Shown here piece after piece: positions 1 to 8,415 of a DNA stretch of 35,499 bases (positions are counted from its first letter, which is position 1; every line of letters starts with the position of its first letter). The translations under genes and the position numbers were made by a program. The notes beneath the pieces are model-generated. The model saw only the letters and a list, made by a program, of their open reading frames with translations. It made no database searches and had not been told where the DNA came from. Origin of the DNA: Rhizobiaceae bacterium (GTDB lineage Bacteria; Pseudomonadota; Alphaproteobacteria; Rhizobiales; Rhizobiaceae). The stretch is taken from the NCBI GenBank assembly GCA_020628035.1, contig JAHDFS010000015.1, forward strand, positions 3,927-39,425. Reading direction: 5' to 3'.

Positions 1-1845
1 TTTGTCATTACCAAAGATCGACTTGATGAGGTAGTGCCGCTGATGAACACAGCCATGGAAGGCCGCACCATGGTGGAATGGGATAAAGATGATCTGGAAG
101 CTTTGGGCATATTAAAGATCGATATTTTAGCACTTGGTATGTTGTCGTGTCTGGCCAAAGCATTTGATCTCTTAAGAAGCAAATACGGTATTCATAAAAC
201 GCTGGCAGATCTGCAGGACGAAGATCAGACAGTTTACGATATGATTTGTGCGGCGGATACAATCGGTGTTTTTCAAATTGAAAGCCGCGCACAAATGACC
301 ATGTTGCCGCGATTAAAACCGCGCGAGTTTTATGATCTTGTGATTGAAGTTGCGATTGTCAGGCCCGGTCCTATTCAAGGGGATATGGTCCACCCATATT
401 TGCGCCGTCGGCAGGGATTGGAACCCGTTACTTTCCCGAAGAAAGAATTGGAAGAGGTTTTGGGGCGCACATTAGGCGTGCCGCTTTTTCAAGAGCAAGC
501 GATGAAAATCGCCATTGTTGCGGCCGACTTTACGCCTGGGGAAGCGGACAAATTGCGACGCGCTATGGCAACGTTCCGCCGGGTTGGCACTATCCATACC
601 TTTAAGATGAAGATGATTAAAGGCATGGTGAAAAATGGATATGAAGAAGAATTTGCCGAACGCTGCTTCAAGCAAATTGAAGGTTTTGGCGAATATGGTT
701 TCCCCGAAAGCCATGCCGCATCCTTTGCGCTTTTGGTTTATGCATCTTGCTGGTTTAAAGCCTATTATCCAGATATTTTTGGTGCCGCGATTTTAAACTC
801 CCAACCCATGGGGTTTTATGCACCATCGCAGCTTATTCGTGACGCGCGCGAGCACGGCGTTGATATAAGGCCGATTGATATCAATTATTCGACTTGGAAT
901 TCAATCTTGGAAGAAGGTTCATTTGAGCCATCGGCTATGGCAAAACCACGGCGATCCATGGCCAAAACCATTCGGACAGATTATGCACTTCGTTTAGGGT
1001 TCAAGCAGATTAAGGGCTTGCGTGAAAGTGATATGGATAAAATATCTGAATGTCGGGATGGGCCTAATCAGGGGCCTTACGATTCTGTGCGAGATTTATG
1101 GTTGCGCACTGGACTTTCACCCAAAATCATAGAGCGTTTGGCAGAAGCGGATGCTTTTCGATCCATTGGTCTTGATCGTCGTGAAGCTCTATGGGCAGTT
1201 AAAGCGCTCGATCCAAATGTGCTTGATGATGAAGGATCACTCTTTAAGAAAGATCATGCGTTGATCGATAAAGAAGCCGAACTTAATCTGCCTCGCATGC
1301 GGTTAAGCGAGCAGGTGATTAATGATTATCGCTATTTGAAACTATCACTAAAGGCCCATCCGCTTTCCTTTATTCGTCATCGACTAGCGGTTAGAAATGC
1401 TGTGCTGCACGAAGACTTGCCACAGGTAAGAAGCGGGCGGAATATTTCCGTGTCGGGTCTTGTTCTTGTGCGCCAGCGTCCGGGTTCAGCTAAGGGCGTT
1501 ATTTTTCTAACTTTGGAGGATGAAACAGGCGTTGCCAATGTGATTGTTTGGCCCAAAGTTTTTGAGCGTTTCCGTAAGCTTATTTTAGGCGGTAGGTTGT
1601 TGCGTGTTCATGGCAAATTACAAAATGAATCGGGCGTTATTCACATTGTTGCTCATAAAATTGAAGACCTGACATTTGAAATGGAAAGTTTGGAAACCGA
1701 ACATGATGAAGCCGGCGAAAAGGATCTCGACTTTATCAGGCGGCGAAACGTAAAAGGCGTCACCAGCACCGCACTCGCACAGCATCACAATTTGCGCTCA
1801 AAGCAAGCTGGTCAAGTTATGCCAAAGGGTCGAAATTTTCATTAA
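1..1845 (+). CDS. dnaE2: Error-prone DNA polymerase DnaE2, C-terminal part (5' truncated by window edge)
   Basis: The frame is open from base 1, so about 614 C-terminal codons are visible and the true start lies outside. DnaE2 is the C-family polymerase of the SOS mutagenesis cassette (ImuA-ImuB-DnaE2) and performs translesion synthesis at the replication fork. Near the left edge the segment LKIDILALG matches the motif holding the third catalytic aspartate of DnaE-type palms. The finger/thumb region follows, including the [10 protein letters not shown] block typical of DnaE2. A helix-hairpin-helix-like stretch ([11 protein letters not shown]) and a C-terminal OB fold (about codons 480-560) complete the usual order. 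The C-terminal tail ([16 protein letters not shown]) is characteristic of DnaE2 rather than replicative DnaE. ImuA/ImuB would be expected upstream, outside the window. It ends only 2 bases from the convergent HAD gene. Confidence 0.93.
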   Translation, partial: FVITKDRLDEVVPLMNTAMEGRTMVEWDKDDLEALGILKIDILALGMLSCLAKAFDLLRSKYGIHKTLADLQDEDQTVYDMICAADTIGVFQIESRAQMTMLPRLKPREFYDLVIEVAIVRPGPIQGDMVHPYLRRRQGLEPVTFPKKELEEVLGRTLGVPLFQEQAMKIAIVAADFTPGEADKLRRAMATFRRVGTIHTFKMKMIKGMVKNGYEEEFAERCFKQIEGFGEYGFPESHAASFALLVYASCWFKAYYPDIFGAAILNSQPMGFYAPSQLIRDAREHGVDIRPIDINYSTWNSILEEGSFEPSAMAKPRRSMAKTIRTDYALRLGFKQIKGLRESDMDKISECRDGPNQGPYDSVRDLWLRTGLSPKIIERLAEADAFRSIGLDRREALWAVKALDPNVLDDEGSLFKKDHALIDKEAELNLPRMRLSEQVINDYRYLKLSLKAHPLSFIRHRLAVRNAVLHEDLPQVRSGRNISVSGLVLVRQRPGSAKGVIFLTLEDETGVANVIVWPKVFERFRKLILGGRLLRVHGKLQNESGVIHIVAHKIEDLTFEMESLETEHDEAGEKDLDFIRRRNVKGVTSTALAQHHNLRSKQAGQVMPKGRNFH

Positions 1846-1847
1846 GC

Positions 1848-1870
1848 TTAAAGAACGTCTCGTTCTTTAA
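1848..1870. terminator. Perfect 10-bp hairpin at the dnaE2/HAD convergent junction
   Basis: TTAAAGAACG (1848-1857) and CGTTCTTTAA (1861-1870) are exact reverse complements around a 3-base loop. The hairpin begins at the stop codon of the minus-strand HAD gene, so the last HAD codons encode one arm. It sits just downstream of the dnaE2 stop. No clear T-run follows on either strand, so termination is an inference; it may instead protect 3' ends or reduce convergent read-through. Confidence 0.45.
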
Positions 1871-2450
1871 GGTCCTTGGCAAATTGTTCTGGCGATGTGA
1901 ACAGCAAACCATCAATGCCAAGCTCGATCGCCGCGTTGACATTATCCAGAGTGTCGTCGATGAAAATACAATCTTCTGGATTGAGTTGATTGCGATCTAG
2001 CAAAAGCTGGTAGATGGCTGGATCAGGTTTGATCATTTTATGCTCGCCAGAGACGATGGTGTCGATAAAGCTATTGCCAAGATAAGGGAACATTTCGCAA
2101 GCAATTGGCCATTTTTCATGAGAGAAATTGGTGATGGCATAGAGCGGAACATTCTTTGACTTTAATTGTGCAAGAATATCAACTGTTCCTGAAATTGGTC
2201 CGGGAACCGTTTCTCGCCATCCTTCATTGAATGCCTCAAAAGCTTTGGCATATTGCGGAAATTTTGCGCTTTGTTCTTGAACACCGTCGTAAAAACTTAG
2301 TCCGCGGTCCAGCTCTAAGTTCCAATTGAAGAAATCAACTTCTTCAAGGAAGGTTTCAACTGCATCTTGATCATCTAGGTGTTTTAAGAAAAACGGGCGT
2401 ACATCCCATTGGATGAGAACTTTGCCGACGTCGAAGATAATATTTTTCAT
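1848..2450 (-). CDS. HAD-superfamily (subfamily IA) hydrolase
   Basis: This 200-aa protein has the four HAD motifs. Motif I is FDVGKVL with nucleophile D7; G9 stands where many HADs have a second Asp, as in YihX-type members. Motif II is ITN (T107/N108), motif III is the KPDP lysine (K141) and motif IV is FIDDT (D165/D166). The helical cap lies between about residues 15 and 90. Members are cytoplasmic phosphatases or haloacid-dehalogenase-like enzymes; the D-x-G form of motif I resembles sugar-phosphate phosphatases such as YihX. The substrate cannot be read from sequence. It is transcribed convergently with dnaE2 and divergently from the ABC importer, so it is probably monocistronic. Confidence 0.85.
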   Translation of the reverse strand: MKNIIFDVGKVLIQWDVRPFFLKHLDDQDAVETFLEEVDFFNWNLELDRGLSFYDGVQEQSAKFPQYAKAFEAFNEGWRETVPGPISGTVDILAQLKSKNVPLYAITNFSHEKWPIACEMFPYLGNSFIDTIVSGEHKMIKPDPAIYQLLLDRNQLNPEDCIFIDDTLDNVNAAIELGIDGLLFTSPEQFAKDLKERDVL

Positions 2451-2722
2451 GAAAGACCAAATGATAAGGATAATAAGATAGGATCAACTATCACTAGCAT
2501 GTGTCAGATATAAAACAATTTCGAAAAAATACGTAATCACAAGTAAAATATGCTGGCAGCGCATGAAACAATGGTATATCAATTTCGCACCTCAACGGAT
2601 CTGTAGCACAAGTTCCTATTGACAAGATGCTATGTATTTATGATGCTGCGATATATCTTGTACGGAGTTCTAGTCATGTGCCTTTCTTTCAATAACGCCA
2701 ATAAAAATGGGCATGCATAGAT
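2451..2722. promoter_or_regulatory. Divergent intergenic region between HAD hydrolase and amino-acid ABC operon
   Basis: These 272 bases separate two divergent genes and must hold both promoters. A TTGACA hexamer at 2619-2624 is a reasonable -35 for the ABC operon, but I cannot find a convincing -10 at 16-18 bases; TATGAT at 2639-2644 is only 14 away. I see no open reading frame with a ribosome site, no riboswitch-like structure and no strong dyad. Confidence 0.4.
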
Positions 2723-3496
2723 ATGAGCGATGCGGACTACAGCTTAATCGCTGACAATATTCACAAAAGCTTTGGAAAATTGGAAGTGCTGAAAGGCATC
2801 TCACTACATGCGAAACTTGGTGATGTGGTATCGATTATTGGCAGTTCGGGTTCAGGCAAAAGTACGTTTTTGCGTTGTATCAACTTCTTAGAAATGCCCG
2901 ATAAGGGCCGGGTTGTTTTGGATGGTGAAGAAGTGACCATTCGCAGAGATAAAAACAACAAAGCGCTTGGCGTGGATGAGAAACAAATTCAAAGACTGCG
3001 CAGCCAATTGGGCATGGTGTTTCAGGGCTTTAATTTGTGGTCGCATATGACTGTTCTGCAAAACTTAATCGAAGGCCCCATTCAGGTTTTAAAGGTTGAT
3101 AAGGCAGAAGCTGAAGCGCGGGCGATGGATTATTTGAGCAAGGTTGGCATTGCCGACAAAGCCAATTCATATGCCAGCCAATTGTCAGGTGGCCAACAAC
3201 AACGGGTTGCGATTGCACGGGCGTTGGCGATGGAGCCGAAAGCTTTACTCTTTGATGAGCCGACATCGGCGCTCGACCCTGAGCTTGTTGGCGAAGTGTT
3301 GCATGTGATGCAAGGCTTGGCCGAAGAAGGGCGAACCATGATTGTTGTGACCCATGAAATGGGCTTTGCACGAGATGTGAGTAACAGAGTATTATTTCTT
3401 CACAAAGGGATGGTTGAAGAAGAAGGATCACCTGAAGAGGTGTTTAATAATCCGAAATCAGAGCGATGCAGAGAATTTCTGGCAAGCTCTTATTAA
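2723..3496 (+). CDS. Polar amino-acid ABC transporter ATP-binding protein
   Basis: This 257-aa ATPase energises a polar amino-acid importer on the cytoplasmic face of the inner membrane. Visible motifs are Walker [10 protein letters not shown] (40-48), the Q-loop near residue 101 (VFQGFNLW), the ABC signature LSGGQQQR (154-161), Walker B LLFDEP (175-180) and the switch histidine H211 (VTHEMGFA). The HisP/GlnQ-like length and the [11 protein letters not shown] segment place it in the polar amino-acid family. The ribosome site before ATG 2723 is weak (GGGC about 11 bases upstream). It is the first gene of a four-gene operon; the binding-protein gene starts 25 bases after its stop. Confidence 0.93.
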   Translation: MSDADYSLIADNIHKSFGKLEVLKGISLHAKLGDVVSIIGSSGSGKSTFLRCINFLEMPDKGRVVLDGEEVTIRRDKNNKALGVDEKQIQRLRSQLGMVFQGFNLWSHMTVLQNLIEGPIQVLKVDKAEAEARAMDYLSKVGIADKANSYASQLSGGQQQRVAIARALAMEPKALLFDEPTSALDPELVGEVLHVMQGLAEEGRTMIVVTHEMGFARDVSNRVLFLHKGMVEEEGSPEEVFNNPKSERCREFLASSY

Positions 3497-3521
3497 CGGG
3501 ATAAAATATAAGGAGAAAAAC

Positions 3522-4259
3522 ATGAAATTGATTAAACTTTTGGGCGGAGTTGCACTTGCTGCGGCATTTACAACATCTGCAATGGCCGATGGTCATGCAG
3601 TTCGTTTGGGAACAGAAGGCGCTTATGCACCATATAACTTCATCAACGATGCTGGCGAAGTGGATGGCTTTGAGCGTGAAGTTGGTGATGAGCTTTGTAA
3701 GCGCGCTGAACTTGATTGCACATGGGTGACCAATGAGTGGGACAGCATTATTCCAAACCTAGTGTCTGGTAACTATGATGCGATTATCGCTGGTATGTCT
3801 ATCACTGCAGAGCGCGATGAAGTGATTGACTTCACACAGGAATATTTCCCACCAGATCCATCAACATATGTCGCAGCTGCTGGCGCAACTATGGATGCGA
3901 TTAAAGGCAGCGTTGCTGCACAAACAGCAACTATTCAGGCAAGCTATGTATCTGACAGCGGCGCAACACTTGTTGAATTTTCAACGCCAGATGAAGTTGT
4001 TGCAGCTGTGAAAAATGGTGAAGTTGATGCAGCTCTTGCTGATGATGCTTTCTGGCAGGATATCGTGAAAGCTTCCAATGGTGAGCTAGTCTTTATCGGT
4101 GAGCCAATTGCAATTGGTGGCGGTATCGGCATGGGTATCCGCGAATCTGATACTGAGTTGAAAGACAAGCTAAATGCTGCGATTGATTCAATCAAAGCTG
4201 ATGGCACATTGTCTGCCATGATCGCGAAGTGGTTCGATGGCCGTATGGTCAAATACTAA
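3522..4259 (+). CDS. Polar amino-acid ABC transporter, periplasmic substrate-binding protein
   Basis: A 245-aa protein with a Sec signal peptide (MKLIKLLGGVALAAAFTTS, probable cleavage after AMA near residue 22) and a mature family 3 solute-binding fold. RLGTEGAYAPYNF and the GYEVD-like segment GFEREVGDEL at its start resemble lysine/arginine/ornithine- and octopine-type binding proteins. MSITAERDEVIDFTQEYF is the conserved hinge/ligand segment. The start at 3522 is set by AAGGAG at 3510-3515, a good distance away; a longer frame from 3414 overlaps the ATPase gene and would spoil the signal peptide. The ligand is predicted to be a polar or basic amino acid, but its identity is not determinable here. 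Confidence 0.93.
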   Translation: MKLIKLLGGVALAAAFTTSAMADGHAVRLGTEGAYAPYNFINDAGEVDGFEREVGDELCKRAELDCTWVTNEWDSIIPNLVSGNYDAIIAGMSITAERDEVIDFTQEYFPPDPSTYVAAAGATMDAIKGSVAAQTATIQASYVSDSGATLVEFSTPDEVVAAVKNGEVDAALADDAFWQDIVKASNGELVFIGEPIAIGGGIGMGIRESDTELKDKLNAAIDSIKADGTLSAMIAKWFDGRMVKY

Positions 4260-4273
4260 TTTACAAAAAAGCT

Positions 4274-4300
4274 AGGCCGCTCTTGCAGCGGCCTTTCTTT
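4274..4300 (+). terminator. Intrinsic terminator/attenuator after the binding-protein gene
   Basis: AGGCCGC (4274-4280) pairs with GCGGCCT (4288-4294) around a 7-base loop, followed by the T-rich run TTTCTTT. It lies between the binding-protein stop and the first permease gene. The usual role of such a partial terminator is to let binding protein be made in excess over membrane subunits. Confidence 0.8.
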
Positions 4301-4317
4301 AAGGATGGCTCGCTTTT

Positions 4318-5181
4318 ATGTTCGAATATTGCGCAGATCCAAAAATTCTTGAAGGTTTCTCCTGGTGGTCTTGTTATCTGACAACCGGAAAACACATGAA
4401 TTTTTACTTTAGTTTTCTCGTGGTCTTTTCGCTTTTGGCCCTTTGCGTGCCCTTTATTTTATTATTCGGATTTACCGGTGCTTTGGCGCGACGTTCGCGA
4501 ATTGCACCCTTTCGCTGGTTTGGCCTTGCATACACATCCATGGTGCGCGGCATTCCAGATATCATCTTTTTTCTATTTGTTCCGATCGCGCTCGATCAAG
4601 GTATCGAATATTTACGCCACCATGCAAAATGTCCGGAATGGACTGAACCTATTCGGCAGGGAAATGATTTTGTCGTCTGTGCAGCGGCAAAAATGCCGCT
4701 TGGACCATCGCCACAATGGGTGCATGAGACCTATGGCTTCTTTTTAGCGGCGCTCGCATTCGCCATCGTATTTGGCGCATTTGCCGCTAATACACTCCAT
4801 GGTGCGTTGGCAGCGGTTCCTAAGAATCAGCTTGAAACCGGCGCTGCGTTTGGCATGTCACAAAAGCAGATTTTCTGGCGCATTCATTTGCCGCAAATGT
4901 GGGTCTATGCGTTGCCAGGCCTATCCAATCTCTGGATGATTTTAATTAAAGCAACGCCGCTTTTGTTCTTGTTGGGTGTGGAAGATATTGTTTATTGGGC
5001 GCGCGAACTTGGTGGTTCAAAAACTGAGCGTTTTGCATATCCGCATGGTGACTGGCGGTTGGGTTACTTCCTTGTCTTATTGGTGTTCTATCTTCTGCTA
5101 TCCTGGGTGAGCGAACATGTCTTTGCGCGGTTAAATCTTAAAATGTCCAAAGGTCTAGCAACCATTGGAGGTCAGGCATGA
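4318..5181 (+). CDS. Amino-acid ABC transporter permease (first of pair)
   Basis: A 287-aa inner-membrane permease of the HisMQ family. It has an N-terminal hydrophobic segment around residues 25-55, the MVRGIPDIIFFLF motif typical of polar amino-acid permeases, and the EAA coupling loop around residues 165-200 (ETGAAFGMSQKQIFWRIHLPQ), which contacts the ATPase. Between the MVRGIPD helix and the next membrane segment is an extra loop of about 45 residues carrying two cysteines (KCPEW and VVCAA), absent from short HisQ-type permeases. AAGGATGG at 4301-4308 precedes the ATG. The gene's last four bases (ATGA) overlap the next permease, implying translational coupling. Confidence 0.92.
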   Translation: MFEYCADPKILEGFSWWSCYLTTGKHMNFYFSFLVVFSLLALCVPFILLFGFTGALARRSRIAPFRWFGLAYTSMVRGIPDIIFFLFVPIALDQGIEYLRHHAKCPEWTEPIRQGNDFVVCAAAKMPLGPSPQWVHETYGFFLAALAFAIVFGAFAANTLHGALAAVPKNQLETGAAFGMSQKQIFWRIHLPQMWVYALPGLSNLWMILIKATPLLFLLGVEDIVYWARELGGSKTERFAYPHGDWRLGYFLVLLVFYLLLSWVSEHVFARLNLKMSKGLATIGGQA

Positions 5182-5981
5182 GTTGTGCACAAACCATTAC
5201 TGACTACGGCTTGCGTGCCATTGGCCTTGGCGAACGCGCTTTGCCGCGCGCTGATATTACGCTTTGCGAACAGGTGGTGTTGATCGGATCCGGTCTTATC
5301 TGGAATGTTTATTTTGCGGTGATTGCATTGGGCTTGGGTTTCTTCTTAGCGTCATCGATTGCTTTTGCACGCAACAGTTCCAATCCATTTGTTTGGCGTC
5401 CAGCTGCGTTTTTCATTTTTGTGATCCGCGGATCGCCATTGTTCATTCAGTTCTTCTTGCTTTATGAGGCGTTTGTTTTATTGCCGAAGATCGGCTTTGA
5501 CATCAATTTAGGTTTTGTTGAAGTGACGGTTGAAACCCGCTGGCTTACGCGCGCCTGGCTTGGCGCAACCATTGTGTTGTTCTTAAATACAACGGCATAT
5601 ACCGCGCAGATATTCTATGGCGCTTTGCGTTCTGTGCCCAAAGGCGAGATTGAGGCAGGCAAAGCCATTGGCATGACGAAATCTCAAATTAATAAGCGGA
5701 TTATCTGGCCAACCATGCTGCGTTTGTCCTGGGCATCTTATACCAATGAAGCGATATTTTTGCTTCATGCGACTGCGCTGGTGTTCTTCTCAAGTTTTCC
5801 CGCTTGGCGCCAGCAAGGTGACGCACTTTATTTCGCGAGCTATTTCGCTGATAAGACGTTTAACCCATTTGTGCCTTATCCGATTATCGCCGGTTATTTT
5901 ATCGTTTTAACGTTGATTGTGATTTTCATTTTTGGTTGGTTCAATCGTCGATTAAACCGTCATATCAGCAAAAATCATTAG
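5178..5981 (+). CDS. Amino-acid ABC transporter permease (second of pair)
   Basis: A 267-aa HisMQ-family permease, the heterodimer partner of the preceding protein. It shows IRGSPLFIQFFLLYEAF, the standard R-G-[ST]-P-x-x-x-Q-x-F signature of the family, and the EAA loop EIEAGKAIGMTKSQINKRIIWP. About five membrane segments are visible and the C-terminus is basic. Its start overlaps the previous stop as ATGA, so the two permeases are coupled. It is the last gene of the operon and converges on the FAH-family gene with 6 bases between stops; no clear terminator lies there. Confidence 0.92.
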   Translation: MSCAQTITDYGLRAIGLGERALPRADITLCEQVVLIGSGLIWNVYFAVIALGLGFFLASSIAFARNSSNPFVWRPAAFFIFVIRGSPLFIQFFLLYEAFVLLPKIGFDINLGFVEVTVETRWLTRAWLGATIVLFLNTTAYTAQIFYGALRSVPKGEIEAGKAIGMTKSQINKRIIWPTMLRLSWASYTNEAIFLLHATALVFFSSFPAWRQQGDALYFASYFADKTFNPFVPYPIIAGYFIVLTLIVIFIFGWFNRRLNRHISKNH

Positions 5982-5987
5982 CCAAGT

Positions 5988-6674
5988 TTAAACAACTTTA
6001 CAGGTGATGCTGCCAACACCCTCAAAATAACCGCGCATCTCATCGCCCTTGATCACCGGACCAACACCTGCTGGGGTTCCTGTCATAATGATATCGCCGG
6101 CAGCCAGTTCAAATAGGCCCGAGAGATAGGATATGGTTTCTTCAATATTCCAAATCATCTGGTTCACATCGCCAGACTGTTTACGTTCGCCGTTCACATC
6201 GAGCCAAATCTCGCCCTTTTCAATGAACCCGCTTGTTTCAACTGGAACCAAATCTGTGCAGGGAGCGGAATGCTCAAAAGCTTTGCCAATTTCCCACGGG
6301 CGGCCGAGTTTTTTCATCTCGCCTTGTAAATCACGGCGGGTCATATCAATGCCAACTGCATAACCAAAGATGCAGGATTTCGCGTCGCTTAATGAAATAT
6401 CTTTGCCACCTTGTTTAAGCGCGACAACAAGCTCAATTTCGTGATGAACATCTGAAGTTTTGTCAGGATAAGGAAAATCGGAATTCCCTAAAAGAATATT
6501 ATTGGGGTTTTTTTGGAAAAAGAATGGCGGATCGCGATCGGGATCATGACCCATTTCCCGGGCGTGATCTGCATAATTTCGACCCACACAATAGATACGC
6601 CGGACCGGAAATTTCTGATCCGATCCTTTAATGGGAATAAAGCTTTGTGGTGCGGGTTCGAAAATATAATCCAT
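5988..6674 (-). CDS. Fumarylacetoacetate hydrolase (FAH) family protein
   Basis: This 228-aa protein is a single FAH C-terminal domain, the size of FAHD1-type acylpyruvases/oxaloacetate decarboxylases and of 2-oxo-hept-3-ene-1,7-dioate hydratase/isomerase relatives. It has YCVGRNYADHAREMG near the start, the metal-binding acidic residues in HHEIELVVAL, the aspartate in GYAVGIDMTRRDLQ, and the C-terminal GDIIMTGTPAGVGP signature. ATG 6674 (MDYIFEPAPQ) is preferred: AAGGA lies 13 bases upstream and family members begin this way. An in-frame ATG at 6713 has no ribosome site. It lies 84 bases downstream of the DUF4387 gene on the same strand, so it probably belongs to the tct/AtuA block and may cleave or hydrate a 2-oxo-acid intermediate. 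The substrate is unknown. Confidence 0.88.
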   Translation of the reverse strand: MDYIFEPAPQSFIPIKGSDQKFPVRRIYCVGRNYADHAREMGHDPDRDPPFFFQKNPNNILLGNSDFPYPDKTSDVHHEIELVVALKQGGKDISLSDAKSCIFGYAVGIDMTRRDLQGEMKKLGRPWEIGKAFEHSAPCTDLVPVETSGFIEKGEIWLDVNGERKQSGDVNQMIWNIEETISYLSGLFELAAGDIIMTGTPAGVGPVIKGDEMRGYFEGVGSITCKVV

Positions 6675-6758
6675 GGATGCAGATCTGTCCTTTTTGGTAA
6701 TGTCTGCTGCCATAGCATCAATTTAAGATTTGGAAAACAATCAAGTCGCCCGAAAAAT

Positions 6759-7058
6759 TTAGATTTCCATTTCGCCGATGATGGCAGCCCATCCCGCGCC
6801 ATGCATATCGCGGTCGCGCATCGAACCTTGGATCTGTGGACGTGGTAAGCTGATTTTCAATACATTTAATGAGGCAATTTCAAATCTCTTCAAATTGGCC
6901 TCATCAACATCTAATACCGTTGCGATATCAATATTGCTAAGTTTATCGCAAACGTCCTGATAGATCGATTTCTCACCGCAAAAAATATCAATGGTCAGCC
7001 AAAAAGGTCCAGCATTTTTGGAGCGGACTTTTTCGACTTTATCTCTAAGCTGCGCCAT
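6759..7058 (-). CDS. DUF4387-family protein, AtuA partner
   Basis: A 99-aa protein matching the DUF4387 pattern as I know it: an N-terminal VRSKNAGPFWLTIDIF segment, a central helix, and the GSMRDRDMHGAGWAA block near the C-terminus. DUF4387 proteins are nearly always encoded next to, or fused to, AtuA/DUF1446 proteins, and the biochemical role is not established. The start at 7058 lies inside the AtuA gene (14-base overlap), with GAGGT about 5 bases upstream, so translation is probably coupled and the products likely form a complex. The family assignment is from memory of sequence and context, not from a search. Confidence 0.82.
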   Translation of the reverse strand: MAQLRDKVEKVRSKNAGPFWLTIDIFCGEKSIYQDVCDKLSNIDIATVLDVDEANLKRFEIASLNVLKISLPRPQIQGSMRDRDMHGAGWAAIIGEMEI

Positions 7059-8412
7059 TTTTTACCTCAACAACATCAAGCGAAAACGCATCCATAGGAT
7101 GATCAAGTTGAAGAACGTGATTTAAACCGAATTCATAAACTGGTCCGATTTCGATCTCGGCAGGCGAAAATGGAAATGCAAATGTTGGCACTTCTTCCTC
7201 TTTGGTGAGTGGGTGATGCAAGAGATAGGGATTTAAAATTTTGCCGATCTCTTTGGCAAGCTCAGATGTTTTGGCCGTGACAATCCCCATCACACCAATT
7301 TCAGATGCGTTATTGGTGTTTTTATCAATTGCGCCGAGCGTTGCATTTTTGCCGATTAGTCGGAGTTCAATATCAAATTCAGCATCGCTTAAAGCCAAGC
7401 GATCTTTTACCTTTGACGTGCATAGGTCGTAAATATCTGAAGTCCACTGGTCGATATGTTCAACATAGTGACTATCGCGCACCAACGCCATGATCATGAC
7501 TTGGTATCCTGTAATGCGCGAGCCTTCGAGTTTGACTGTGTATTTGTCCGAAGGCACCCATTTCGCACCTTCAACGCGCACGGATTTTTGATCAATGGCT
7601 GAATAATCTGCATCGGTTACGTCTAGATGACCGCCTGGTTCATAAAGGACAAATGGATTTGAGTTTTCATAAAGCATGTGAGCGGAAACTGTATGTGGCG
7701 TTGCTTTCGCATTTTCTGCCATGGGGGTTACAGTGAAACCTTCATGGTCAAAATCAACAAGGATTACACCCGACTGCGGATTGGTTGCGCATAATGCACC
7801 GCATTCAGCGATCTTTGCGCCATGCCAAGCAGCGCCCGTGTGGCAATTATTTTTGATCGGTAATGCGGCGATGATGGCCGTATCCGTTGTGCGCCCTGCG
7901 ATAATGATATCAGCACCGGTATTGAGCGCTTCGGTAATTTGTTCAACACCAGCGAGTGCCACGATGTTTTCAAACGAACTTATATCACCTGCGTTTAAAT
8001 CTGGTGCATGCTCAAGAGGCGTAATTTTATTGTCAGTAAATGCGTCTCTTATTTTGTTCTTATCTTGGGATGATTTTAAAACTGCGATTTTAACATCTTG
8101 GCCGAGTTCTTGAGCGATTTCTTTGGTAATATCAACCAGCCAATCGACAGCGCTGTCTGCACCGCAAGTACCTGCTGTTCCTATGACAAGTGGCACATTG
8201 GCTTTTGCACGTGCCTGCATAAGACCTTTCCATTCGATCTTGGTCGAGCTTCTTGAATATTTTGAGATACCGCGCCCTAAATAAGAAGGGCCGGAATCGG
8301 TTGAACCGCCATCAATGGCAATAATATCAGGCCCTGCAGCGATTGCGCGCTGCAGGGCATCTTTGTCATAATTCAGGCCCAATGCGCCTGATGGTACGAC
8401 GACTTTTGTCAT
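7045..8412 (-). CDS. AtuA-family (DUF1446) protein
   Basis: This 455-aa cytoplasmic protein belongs to the acyclic-terpene-utilisation AtuA family. It shows the glycine-rich start DIIAIDGGSTDSGPSYLG, VIGTAGTCGADSAVDW, and IIAGRTTDTAIIAALPI. AtuA is required for citronellol/geraniol breakdown in Pseudomonas, but most family members sit in other carboxylate gene clusters and have no proven reaction. Here the ATG follows the tctA stop by only 3 bases (TAA-act-ATG), so it is co-transcribed and probably coupled with the transporter. No citronellyl/geranyl-CoA carboxylase genes are nearby, so terpene degradation is not supported. The local proposal is that it acts on the imported carboxylate. Confidence 0.85.
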   Translation of the reverse strand: MTKVVVPSGALGLNYDKDALQRAIAAGPDIIAIDGGSTDSGPSYLGRGISKYSRSSTKIEWKGLMQARAKANVPLVIGTAGTCGADSAVDWLVDITKEIAQELGQDVKIAVLKSSQDKNKIRDAFTDNKITPLEHAPDLNAGDISSFENIVALAGVEQITEALNTGADIIIAGRTTDTAIIAALPIKNNCHTGAAWHGAKIAECGALCATNPQSGVILVDFDHEGFTVTPMAENAKATPHTVSAHMLYENSNPFVLYEPGGHLDVTDADYSAIDQKSVRVEGAKWVPSDKYTVKLEGSRITGYQVMIMALVRDSHYVEHIDQWTSDIYDLCTSKVKDRLALSDAEFDIELRLIGKNATLGAIDKNTNNASEIGVMGIVTAKTSELAKEIGKILNPYLLHHPLTKEEEVPTFAFPFSPAEIEIGPVYEFGLNHVLQLDHPMDAFSLDVVEVKNGAA

Positions 8413-8415
8413 AGT

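Noticed and set aside
2619-2644. TTGACA/TATGAT pair as a sigma-70 promoter for the ABC operon
   Set aside because: The spacing is only 14 bases, below the usual 16-18, so it is recorded only as a possible -35.
3030-3431. Minus-strand frame of about 130 codons inside the ABC ATPase gene
   Set aside because: Low-complexity residues and no domain; it is antisense to intact Walker and signature motifs.
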